This document shows, in pieces, positions 1-7,679 of a stretch of 55,300 nucleotides of DNA. Location of the stretch: positions 1 through 55,300 of the forward strand of contig CAVAMJ010000016.1 of the NCBI GenBank assembly GCA_963589785.1. The letters are read 5' to 3'. The stretch's first letter is position 1, and each line of letters opens with the position of its first letter. The notes beneath the pieces were generated by a model. The model saw only the letters and a list, made by a program, of their open reading frames with translations, did not search any database and was not told the DNA's origin. The translations under genes were made by a program, and so were the position numbers. This DNA is from SIG603 sp963589785. Its GTDB lineage: Bacteria > Bacillota > Clostridia > Oscillospirales > Acutalibacteraceae.

Positions 1-62
1 CACGAAAAATGCCTGTCTGCGATTCTTTGCATCTTGACGTATTTTTCGTGCCTATTTCTTTA
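1..62. repeat. Dispersed palindromic repeat, family A, copy 1
   Basis: The ends are complementary (CACGAAAAAT near the start, TATTTTTCGTG near 50) around a core containing GTCTGCGA and CTTGACGTA. The same element recurs in degenerate form at about 106-165 and, best preserved, at 55233-55300. It is non-coding and followed by T-rich sequence, so it could also act as a bidirectional terminator. The short ORF across it has no ribosome site. Confidence 0.6.
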
Positions 63-105
63 TTTATATTGTTTGTTCTTAATATATCTTGATGAGAATA
101 ATCCG

Positions 106-165
106 CAAACGAAAATGTCCGTCTGCGAATGTTTCACATTCTTGACGTATTTTCTTTTTGCTGTC
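106..165. repeat. Dispersed palindromic repeat, family A, degenerate copy 2
   Basis: It shares GTCTGCGAATG, CATTCTTGACGTATTTTC and the flanking order with the copies at 1-62 and 55233-55300. Its outer right arm has diverged. Confidence 0.5.
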
Positions 166-210
166 TTTTTATGTGCCAAATTTGCTTTATTATTTTACGT
201 TTCTCTTTGT

Positions 211-432
211 GTAAACAATTCGGCTGACAAAGCCCAACCACGAACGCAAGCGTTCTAAAAATGCCTTCGCATTTTTGGTTAACTTTGTCAGCCTATCTTA
301 TTTTTTATCGCTTCGCTCTGTTTATGAGTATACGATAATTATTAATTGTTAATTATACATTATTAATTATTCGTGGGCTCTGCCCACACCCGTTCGCTTT
401 TTGTAAAAAGCGAAGCAAAAACTTTTACTATT
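211..432. repeat. Composite repeat: family B palindrome plus family C modules
   Basis: Family B (about 221-293) is bounded by GGCTGACAAAG and CTTTGTCAGCC, with an inner hairpin around AAAAATGC/GCATTTTT. Next come an ATTAATTATAC-type spacer (338-369) and family C (about 369-432), which contains the palindromes GTGGGCTCTGCCCAC and TTCGCTTTTTGTAAAAAGCGAA. The same modules in the same order occur at 50536-50778 and 51318-51630. I see no gene in 1-432. Confidence 0.6.
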
Positions 433-2508
433 TTACTTTTGCTTTTTCTTTGCTATTAAACCTGTACCTAAAATTCCAAGTCCACTGACTGCCAAAAGCG
501 CAAACCATATACCGTTATTGCTGTCATCGCCTGTCTTTGGTGTTGCGTTCGGCGACGCTGTCGGTGCTGTGGTAGCTGTTGCATTTGCTGTAGCACTCGG
601 AGTAGCTGTGACGTTCGGCGTTGCGGTTGCTTTTGCTGTAGCACTCGGAGTGGCTGTGACATTCGGCATTGCGGTTGCTTTTGCTGCCGCATTAGGTGTC
701 GCTGTAGCTGTCGGAGCTGAGCTTGAGCCGCTGTTCGGAGTTGCAGTCGGGTCTGCCGATGGTATTACAACCGGTGTTGAATCAGGCTTTTCCGTTGGCT
801 CTATTGTAGGTACAGCCGTTGGTTCTGCCGTTGGCTTCGCTGTCGGTTCTGCGGAAGGTGTCGCAGTTGGGATTGGTGTTGCCGTCGGAATCGGTGTAGG
901 TGTCGGCTCTTCTGCAACAGTCGGCAACTTAAAGGCTACATAGAAAGTTTCTCCGTCATTCATCACTTCCATGACATAAGAATTCACTTTTACTCCGCTG
1001 ACATTAAGTGTGACATTTTCTTTTTTTAGATTTTTTATAGAATATCCGTCCTCAACTTCTACTTCTGCAATGAGATAATAATTACTCTCTGTATCAAAAA
1101 GAACAGATTCGTCCAAAATGAAATTGTCCCCTTCGAGAAAATCGATATCAGAAATTGCATATGTGCTGTAATATTCATTTTCATCGTAGAAACAGACGCC
1201 CTCATTGCTGTCATCAAGAGAAATCGAGGTATCATTTACCACGCTTTTGCCAAGATAATAACCGTCAAGCGTGAGGCTCACAGAGTTTATCTCCTTGTCT
1301 TCCGGGAGCACAGGGAGCACAAAGCCAACCTCTATAGCAGAATAATCTGAGTTTGGCAAAATCACATAAGGCTTGATATTCTGTCCTCTGACATTAAGTG
1401 AAACATCATCCTCAGTAAAGTTTTTGAATGTGTAACTACTGTCTTTGGTGCAAAACTTTGCGTGCAAATAATACTGCTCGCCTGCCTCATAGCAAACCGA
1501 GGAATCCTTAATGCAATCTGATTCAGTCAGACCGCCGTCCTCAAGGTTCTCATCATATGCCTTTGTTGTTACGAGATACAATTCGTCTTGACCGTAACCG
1601 TACGTTCTGAAAAGTACTCCCTCTTTGCCCTCATCAAATTCGAAATTTGACTGTGTGCCTAAAGCTATTTGTCTTCCGACCTTATAATTATCAAGTGTCA
1701 CGCTAAACGGCTTAACATCTGTCTTACTGCTAAGTTCCGGAAGCTTGAAGCTGAAAATTAAAATGTAAGAATTCTCATTCTCTTCACCGTATCTTGCCGT
1801 AAACTTAAAATGTGCCGAAATGCTCTTTCCGCCGATATTCAGTATTGCACTTAAATTTGATACATCATTTACGACATACCCGTCTTTAACGACAACTGCC
1901 GCCTGAAGATAATACGGGCTGTCCTCCTCAAAAACGACTGATTTATTTGCAATTATTTGATTATTTGGAAGATTTCCGCTCTCATCCTGAGTATTATAAT
2001 AATCGACAGGTGTGATCATGTAGCTATCCATATAAGTTTGACTTTCAATGTACACGCCCTCATTGCTGTCATCAAGAGAAATCGAAGTATCATTTACCAC
2101 GCTTTTACCGATTTCGTAGCCGTTAAAGGTGAGGCTTATCGAATTTACTTCTTTAGTTGAGTAAACTTCAAGCTCCTCGTCCTCATCTGTTAGAGAGTCA
2201 AAGCTTGGCTCTTCCGTAGGCTCGGCGGTCGGTGCTTCAGTCGGATTTAATGTCGGCTCAATTGTCGGTTCTGCTGACGGTTCTGCTGACGGTTCTGCTG
2301 TAGGCTCTGCACTTGGCTCAGATGTCACCTCTGACCACAAATCCGCAGTTTCTTCCTCTGCCTGCTCATCGCTCTGAGTGTCCGAAGCACTTGTTTCGGA
2401 AGTGGTATCTGTAGTATCCGCTTGCACATCATCAGCAAATGCCGCACTCGGAATCAGGCTCACGAACAACGCAAGCGCAAGCATTAGGCTTATCATTTTA
2501 TTCCTCAT
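433..2508 (-). CDS. Repetitive secreted surface protein with sorting-type C-terminus
   Basis: A 691-aa secreted protein of unknown function. Residues 1-25 are a signal peptide ending in SAAFA. A low-complexity PTAEPS-type linker follows, then three copies of a roughly 140-residue beta-rich-looking unit (starts such as VNSISLTFNGYEIGKSVVND). A second long Pro/Thr/Ala linker (PNVTATPSATAKATATP) leads to PKTGDD, a hydrophobic stretch and KKKQK. This is a degenerate LPxTG-like sorting signal, so sortase anchoring is inferred. It starts at ATG with an upstream GAGGGG site. Repeats 1 and 3 share an almost identical stretch of about 50 nt, suggesting recent duplication or gene conversion. The repeats could mediate adhesion, but no ligand domain is recognised. 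Confidence 0.75.
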   Translation of the reverse strand: MRNKMISLMLALALFVSLIPSAAFADDVQADTTDTTSETSASDTQSDEQAEEETADLWSEVTSEPSAEPTAEPSAEPSAEPTIEPTLNPTEAPTAEPTEEPSFDSLTDEDEELEVYSTKEVNSISLTFNGYEIGKSVVNDTSISLDDSNEGVYIESQTYMDSYMITPVDYYNTQDESGNLPNNQIIANKSVVFEEDSPYYLQAAVVVKDGYVVNDVSNLSAILNIGGKSISAHFKFTARYGEENENSYILIFSFKLPELSSKTDVKPFSVTLDNYKVGRQIALGTQSNFEFDEGKEGVLFRTYGYGQDELYLVTTKAYDENLEDGGLTESDCIKDSSVCYEAGEQYYLHAKFCTKDSSYTFKNFTEDDVSLNVRGQNIKPYVILPNSDYSAIEVGFVLPVLPEDKEINSVSLTLDGYYLGKSVVNDTSISLDDSNEGVCFYDENEYYSTYAISDIDFLEGDNFILDESVLFDTESNYYLIAEVEVEDGYSIKNLKKENVTLNVSGVKVNSYVMEVMNDGETFYVAFKLPTVAEEPTPTPIPTATPIPTATPSAEPTAKPTAEPTAVPTIEPTEKPDSTPVVIPSADPTATPNSGSSSAPTATATPNAAAKATAMPNVTATPSATAKATATPNVTATPSATANATATTAPTASPNATPKTGDDSNNGIWFALLAVSGLGILGTGLIAKKKQK

Positions 2509-2585
2509 AGTAAAAACCCCTCTACAATTTATTATGTATTTATATTATATAATTTAACTTGATTTTTTACAATGAAATTTCAGAA

Positions 2586-4112
2586 TTATCTTCGTGAATA
2601 TCTTCTGTTTCTTTTGCTAAATAGCGTATCTTTTATGAGATTGAGTTCATATGCCGCAGTCGGTATCAGCGCAAAGATGTACATATAAACATACTGGCTC
2701 TTTGTCTCTGAAATCAAATGGAACAAAAATCCGCCGACTATCCATAGATAGAAAACTACAGTGGCGGGAAATTTCTTTCTCTCGGTGATCAAGAAGCAAA
2801 GGCTTAACCCTAATATCGCAAGCACAATTACTTTACAGAAAAGCGAGAGAACCTGCTCTGCTATGCCACCGTCATAGATTGAGACAAGCACGGGATTTGA
2901 TACGGAATAATCTCCGCCGCCAAAGTTAATAGGCCCGCTCCAGACCGACTGGAAAAGCGGATCGCACCAAGTAGAAACTGCTTTTTCCACGTAGAAAACA
3001 AGTGCTCGCTGAGGGTCGGCAACAGTTTCGGCAAGGTTATTTGCAAGCTTTGCCTTAGCGTTCTCGTCGGCAATGTCACTGTCATAGCCGGCATCGGGCA
3101 AGGCAAAGGACGAATAGCCGTCATACCAACCGGGAGCACGCATATCGTTGTTAAGATCTGTTCCCATTGCAAGATGAACGGAAATCGGAGTGCCCTCACC
3201 AATATCAACGCCCGAAAAAGCGCTGTAAGCAAATTTCACCACATGAATTGCGCCGAGTGAAACAACCAACAGCACGAGAGCTATCACTAAATTCTTGAGT
3301 GCTTCCTTTTTCATCTCACAAATTTTAAACACAAGTGCAATCGCTATTGCCATTGCACCGATTTTGTAATTTGCTTTTACAAGAGAAGCGATAACTGCAA
3401 AAATAATCATCGGCACGCTGTAAGCAGCATTTTCGCTCTTATATAATTTTATGCACAAATAAAGTGCAATTATAAAGAAGAAAAATCCCGGGACTATGCC
3501 GTAACCAAACATTATAAAGAAGAACTGCGGTAAAAATGCAAATTCGAAGAATACAGCGGTTTTGTTTACTCTCTCGCTCTCGAAAATCAAATTCGTAATT
3601 CTGAGGCACACAAAATTGATTATCAAGACCTCGATAAGGTTTGCAAGATATAGTATTCTCTCACTACCCCATATAACTCTCAAGACAAGGTCATAACTTA
3701 CCATTCCGAGCTGGAACGGGAACTGAAAGACATATCCGCCCGCTTCAAAGGATGAATAATCTCCGTTTAATATTCCGCCAGCTGTATTCCAAACCGACCA
3801 AGCATCGTTTCTGATGAAATAGTCGGTGCTGAATATCAGAAACAAACCGGCAAGTAAATATATCGCAGAGAAAATTCCGCATATAACATTTGAATTCAAA
3901 TTTGCAAAAATCTTATTATAAAGAAATCCGCAAAGTGCAACCATGGGTACTAAGAGAAGCCACCAAAAGGAATTTGCGTACGATACTACCTCGCCACCGT
4001 CATAGCTGACATGAGTTGTCACCGCTAAATTGGCAACAAAGATAAATCCGACTACGATAAATGCGAAAACGGTCACTATTCCCGTGCAGATTTTTCTTAA
4101 ATTATTAACCAT
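2586..4112 (-). CDS. Polytopic membrane protein, GT-C glycosyltransferase-like
   Basis: A 508-aa integral membrane protein with roughly eleven to thirteen hydrophobic segments and a basic C-terminus (KRNRRYSRR). The acidic loop after the first segments (YFIRNDAWSVWNT) and the overall topology resemble GT-C polyprenyl-phosphate-sugar transferases. A large extracytoplasmic loop lies at about residues 300-375. The assignment rests on topology and the loop acid only. It is separated from the surface protein by 77 bp, so a role in decorating surface polymers or glycoproteins is possible but unproven. It could instead be an uncharacterised membrane family. Confidence 0.55.
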   Translation of the reverse strand: MVNNLRKICTGIVTVFAFIVVGFIFVANLAVTTHVSYDGGEVVSYANSFWWLLLVPMVALCGFLYNKIFANLNSNVICGIFSAIYLLAGLFLIFSTDYFIRNDAWSVWNTAGGILNGDYSSFEAGGYVFQFPFQLGMVSYDLVLRVIWGSERILYLANLIEVLIINFVCLRITNLIFESERVNKTAVFFEFAFLPQFFFIMFGYGIVPGFFFFIIALYLCIKLYKSENAAYSVPMIIFAVIASLVKANYKIGAMAIAIALVFKICEMKKEALKNLVIALVLLVVSLGAIHVVKFAYSAFSGVDIGEGTPISVHLAMGTDLNNDMRAPGWYDGYSSFALPDAGYDSDIADENAKAKLANNLAETVADPQRALVFYVEKAVSTWCDPLFQSVWSGPINFGGGDYSVSNPVLVSIYDGGIAEQVLSLFCKVIVLAILGLSLCFLITERKKFPATVVFYLWIVGGFLFHLISETKSQYVYMYIFALIPTAAYELNLIKDTLFSKRNRRYSRR

Positions 4113-4221
4113 TTATTCCCCTTTTTCAAATATATATTTTTAACTGAAATCAGCAAATCACTGATATTCTACACCGAATATATCATATTTTCAATACAAA
4201 CAGGAATTTAAAGCAAAATAA

Positions 4222-4239
4222 GGACGGTGTTAACCGTCC
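4222..4239 (-). terminator. Terminator after the esterase gene
   Basis: Stem GGACGGT/ACCGTCC with a 4-nt loop. On the minus strand it is followed by TTATTTTGCTTT, about 65 bp beyond the esterase stop. Confidence 0.65.
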
Positions 4240-4302
4240 CTATCTTGTTAGTTTTTAATTCATTTATCCTAAGCGGACTTGCCGCTTATTAGCAATTTTA
4301 TA

Positions 4303-5841
4303 TTAGTGCTGAATGTTCTGGTGCATAAGCTCATAGAAATTAAATGGCTTAAGTACAGAATTAATAACATCGAAGACCTTGTCATCATAATTAAGCTTTG
4401 CCTCGGTCTGTTTATCAAATACCATTGTTGTGGCATTCTCAGGCTCAACCGGCTTCCACTCAGGAACATTCTCGTTGTTCGGTGTACCGCTTTTCGCAAA
4501 CGCCATAAGTGAACCGAAAAGCTCGCCCTCAAGCTTCTCTCTGTACTCATTGCCGCAAATCTCAACAAGCTCACTTGAACCGAAGAAATACGGAATATCG
4601 GAGCAGTGCCAAGAGGTCATGCCGTGTCTGAATGGGAATTCATAGACGAAGTTGTAGAGATAAGCCTTGCCCTTTTCGCTGAACAGCTTAGCAAGCTTGA
4701 CTGTAATCTCACGCATTGCACGGTCTATAGAAAGAACATCGGTGCCGACTTTATTCGGATAAGCCTTCTTGAACTCAGCTAAAAGCTCATCTGTCTTGTC
4801 ACCGAAAACTGCGGATACCTTTTCCTTGACCTCAGCCTCTGAAAGCTCGTACTTATTGTAGCCGATTGGGTTGAATGCAAACTCACCGTAAACCGTACCT
4901 ATCATCATAGGAATGCTGTAAGCGTGCTCTCTCCAGCCGACATCGAACGGATTGCCGACATACCACTCGTTAGCCATTGGGCCGCCGCCAATGTATCCGC
5001 CCTTCTTAGCAATCTCAGGGCTTACCTTATTATAAGCTGCCGCAAGGTTTGCATAAGGAACGGTTTCGAGCTCCTCGACCTTCTCGAGCTTCAATTCCTT
5101 CATGAGCGCACTGACTATCTCTGTGCCGTCACCGTGTGACTGGAAGTCTGCTCCAGCCATAACGCCGCTCATAACAAGCGACTTCTGGAAGAGACCGTCA
5201 GCCGCAGGAGTCTGCATGAGGTCAACGCACTTCATGCCGCCGCCAGACTGACCGAAAATAGTTACATTCTCAGGATCGCCGCCGAAGTTCTCGATGTTAT
5301 CGTGAACCCACTGAAGTGCGGCTACCATATCTGCGTGGCCGGCGTTAGCGGAATTCTCATACTTCTTTCCGAACGGAGAAAGATCGAGATAACCTAAAAT
5401 GTTAAGTCTGTGGTTAACTGTGACAAGAACTGCACCCGCTTTTTTAGCCATGTTCATTCCGTCATAAGCTACCTGCTCGATTGAAGAGCCTGCGGCATAT
5501 CCGCCGCCGTGGAACCAAACAAGAACAGGCTGTTTAGCGTTTTTATCAAGAGTTGCCGACCAGATGTTGAGGCTCTGGCAGTGCTCGTTCTGCGGCCAAT
5601 AGCGGTGCGGAACCATCATTTCTCCCGTAGGAGTCTCAGGGCTCATAAGCGGACAAACAAAGCCGAAGTTTGTAGCGTCCTTTACTCCCTCCCACTTTGA
5701 AGGCTTTGGTGCGCAAAATCTGTCTGCCTCTGCGTAGACAATTCCCTTGTGGATATAAACTCCGTCATAGGAATAGCCCTTGATGTCGCCCGATGTGGTA
5801 TGCACTACGGGCACGTTGTCGTAATCAAAAAATTTAGCCAT
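4303..5841 (-). CDS. Type-B carboxylesterase (alpha/beta hydrolase)
   Basis: About 512 aa, the usual length of the carboxylesterase type B family, which hydrolyses carboxylic esters. The oxyanion-hole motif WFHGGGYAAGSS and the nucleophile elbow GQSGGGMK are clear. A late WHCSDIPYFFG contains the probable catalytic His. There is no signal peptide, so it is cytoplasmic. I chose the ATG at 5841 (MAKFFDYDN) because GGGAGG sits 9 nt upstream; an ATG 27 nt earlier has no ribosome site. It lies downstream of a sugar symporter and an AraC/GH39 regulator. Removal of acyl groups from imported plant oligosaccharides is therefore a reasonable inference, but the substrate is unknown. Confidence 0.85.
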   Translation of the reverse strand: MAKFFDYDNVPVVHTTSGDIKGYSYDGVYIHKGIVYAEADRFCAPKPSKWEGVKDATNFGFVCPLMSPETPTGEMMVPHRYWPQNEHCQSLNIWSATLDKNAKQPVLVWFHGGGYAAGSSIEQVAYDGMNMAKKAGAVLVTVNHRLNILGYLDLSPFGKKYENSANAGHADMVAALQWVHDNIENFGGDPENVTIFGQSGGGMKCVDLMQTPAADGLFQKSLVMSGVMAGADFQSHGDGTEIVSALMKELKLEKVEELETVPYANLAAAYNKVSPEIAKKGGYIGGGPMANEWYVGNPFDVGWREHAYSIPMMIGTVYGEFAFNPIGYNKYELSEAEVKEKVSAVFGDKTDELLAEFKKAYPNKVGTDVLSIDRAMREITVKLAKLFSEKGKAYLYNFVYEFPFRHGMTSWHCSDIPYFFGSSELVEICGNEYREKLEGELFGSLMAFAKSGTPNNENVPEWKPVEPENATTMVFDKQTEAKLNYDDKVFDVINSVLKPFNFYELMHQNIQH

Positions 5842-5905
5842 GTGAAAAATCCTCCCTAAAAATATCAATACTTTTAATATCTTCTACTATCTTCCCAAAA
5901 GACCG

Positions 5906-5962
5906 AGCCGAACTATTTCGGCTGTCTAAAAATCAAACGGCGTCCCTTTTGGCACGCCGTTT
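5906..5962 (-). terminator. Two hairpins between transporter and esterase genes
   Basis: AAACGGCGT/ACGCCGTTT (5935-5962) is followed on the minus strand by GATTTTTAG. AGCCGAA/TTCGGCT (5906-5923) is followed by CGGTCTTTTGG. Together they probably attenuate or process the transporter mRNA before the esterase gene, giving unequal expression. Confidence 0.6.
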
Positions 5963-5987
5963 GTTACTTTATGACGTGCTAACTTAA

Positions 5988-7364
5988 TTACTTGCTTGCA
6001 CTTTCTCTTTCTTTGAGGTCAGCCATGACCTGAGGATAAATCTTGTCGAGCTTGTAGCATACAAGGCAAAGAGCCATGAGGAAGAAGAACGGAATCGGAA
6101 CATAGAGGTAAAGAATCTTGATTGCGTTGAGTGCGGATTCTGTCTGAACCTCAGCGAGTCCGTTGTAGCCTGCGGAAGCGATGATGTTAAGAGCAACAGC
6201 ACTTGCAAGACCTGAACCGATTTTTGCGCCGAATGTTGTTGTGGAGTAGAGCATACCCTCAACTCTTGTGCCTGTCTTCCACTGGCCATACTCGATTGTA
6301 TCAGCTACCATTGCGAAGATTGTACCTGTGAGTGTTGCACTTCCTACGCCCTTGATGAGTGAGCAAACAACAAGCCATGTGAAACTTGTCGGATTTACGA
6401 GAACGAGGCATGCGCCGATGATATCGAATACGATACCTACGAGGCAAACATTTCTCTTACCGAACTTTGCGCTAAGCGGTACGCAGAAAGGCATGAGGAC
6501 AAGAACAGGAATGATAGCAACCGATGTGAGGTAACCTGAAAGAGCGTCGTTGCCGAGAATATACTTTGCGTAGTAAGTACCGACAGCACCGGAAGCACCT
6601 GAACCTAAGCACATTGCAACCCAGAGACCGCAGATAAGAAGCCAAGGACCGTTCTTCATGATAAGTTTGAAGGAAGCCAAAACGCTGATTGTCTCTTTTC
6701 TCTCAGAAGAAACTGTAACTCTTTCCTTAGTGTTCTTGAAGCAGACGAGGAAGAGTATTGCAGCCATGACAGCGTAGATAATAGAAACCATAATCCATGC
6801 CTTCTGGCTGCCTGTGCCGCCCATTGTCTTAACGAACGGAAGTGTGCAAGCGTTGATGATAAGAGAACCGACCTGTGCCATGAACATTCTGAAAACGTTG
6901 ATGACTGTTCTCTGACCCTGGTCACGGCTCATAAGAGATGTGAGCGCGCCGTAAGGGATGTTGATCATTGTGTAAAGGAAAGTTGTAACAAGGTTGTATG
7001 TGATTGTTACGAAGACATACTTTCCTACTGTTCCGATATTTGGAACTAAGAAAATGAGAACCGTTGCGACTGCAATCGGAATTGCACACCACAAAAGCCA
7101 AGGTCTTGCCTTGCCCCATTTGCTCTTGACCTGGTCCATAACGTAACCCATGATCATATCTGTGAAACCGTCGCAGAAACGGGAAACCATCATGATAGTA
7201 CCGATGATACCTGCATTAAGTCCTAATGCATCTGTGTAGAAATAAGCGACAAAGGTAGATGTGATGACAAGTATAAGGTTACTTGCAAGGTCACCGCAGC
7301 CGTAGCTGACTTTTTCAACCAAGCCGATTTTCTCTACATGTGAATCTGTAGCTTTGTTTGCCAT
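5988..7364 (-). CDS. GPH-family sugar:cation symporter (MFS, MelB-like)
   Basis: 458 aa with about twelve membrane segments. The N-terminus (EKVSYGCGDLASNL, then YFYTDALGLNAG, SRFCDGFTDMIMGYVMDQ and KWGKARPWLLW) carries the hallmark motifs of glycoside-pentoside-hexuronide:cation symporters, which import sugars or glycosides with Na+ or H+. Specificity cannot be read from the sequence. It is the first gene after the AraC/GH39 regulator and precedes the esterase. An upstream promoter with a poor -35 box and a direct repeat suggests activation by that regulator. Confidence 0.87.
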   Translation of the reverse strand: MANKATDSHVEKIGLVEKVSYGCGDLASNLILVITSTFVAYFYTDALGLNAGIIGTIMMVSRFCDGFTDMIMGYVMDQVKSKWGKARPWLLWCAIPIAVATVLIFLVPNIGTVGKYVFVTITYNLVTTFLYTMINIPYGALTSLMSRDQGQRTVINVFRMFMAQVGSLIINACTLPFVKTMGGTGSQKAWIMVSIIYAVMAAILFLVCFKNTKERVTVSSERKETISVLASFKLIMKNGPWLLICGLWVAMCLGSGASGAVGTYYAKYILGNDALSGYLTSVAIIPVLVLMPFCVPLSAKFGKRNVCLVGIVFDIIGACLVLVNPTSFTWLVVCSLIKGVGSATLTGTIFAMVADTIEYGQWKTGTRVEGMLYSTTTFGAKIGSGLASAVALNIIASAGYNGLAEVQTESALNAIKILYLYVPIPFFFLMALCLVCYKLDKIYPQVMADLKERESASK

Positions 7365-7485
7365 TTGTGAAAACCATCCTTATATATAATCTCGATTAAA
7401 CAATTCACGAAGTGAAACACAAAACGCCGGGAATGCAGAAAACTTACCAAAAGTTTTGCTTAGTGTATTGCTTAATTCGTTTATT

Positions 7486-7514
7486 ATTATACATAGCGAC
7501 GGCTTGTTTTTATA
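7486..7514 (-). promoter_or_regulatory. Probable promoter of the symporter gene
   Basis: The -10 TATAAT (7486-7491) lies about 120 bp before the symporter start. At 17-bp spacing the -35 hexamer is TATAAA, a poor match, as expected for an activator-dependent promoter. Confidence 0.4.
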
Positions 7515-7562
7515 CTCACCGCAAGCAAAAATAGCTATCGATTTTTGTCTGTTTTCACTTTA

Positions 7563-7580
7563 GTTCACAAAGCGTTCACA
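7563..7580. promoter_or_regulatory. Candidate AraC-type activator site
   Basis: Two direct copies of GTTCACA spaced 11 bp apart (one helical turn) lie about 50 bp upstream of the symporter -35 box. This is the typical geometry for an AraC-family dimer. The 7365-7679 gap otherwise holds only AT-rich sequence. Confidence 0.4.
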
Positions 7581-7679
7581 CTTTAAGTGCAAAAATTAAA
7601 TATTAGGTGTACAAATTTTTAATATTCGTCAATTTTCTATCACATCCAAGTGATTTTTAGTGTCTTTTGTTAATATATT

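Noticed and set aside
518..943. 141-aa plus-strand frame opposite the surface protein
   Set aside because: It mirrors the Pro/Thr repeat coding of the opposite strand and has no ribosome site.
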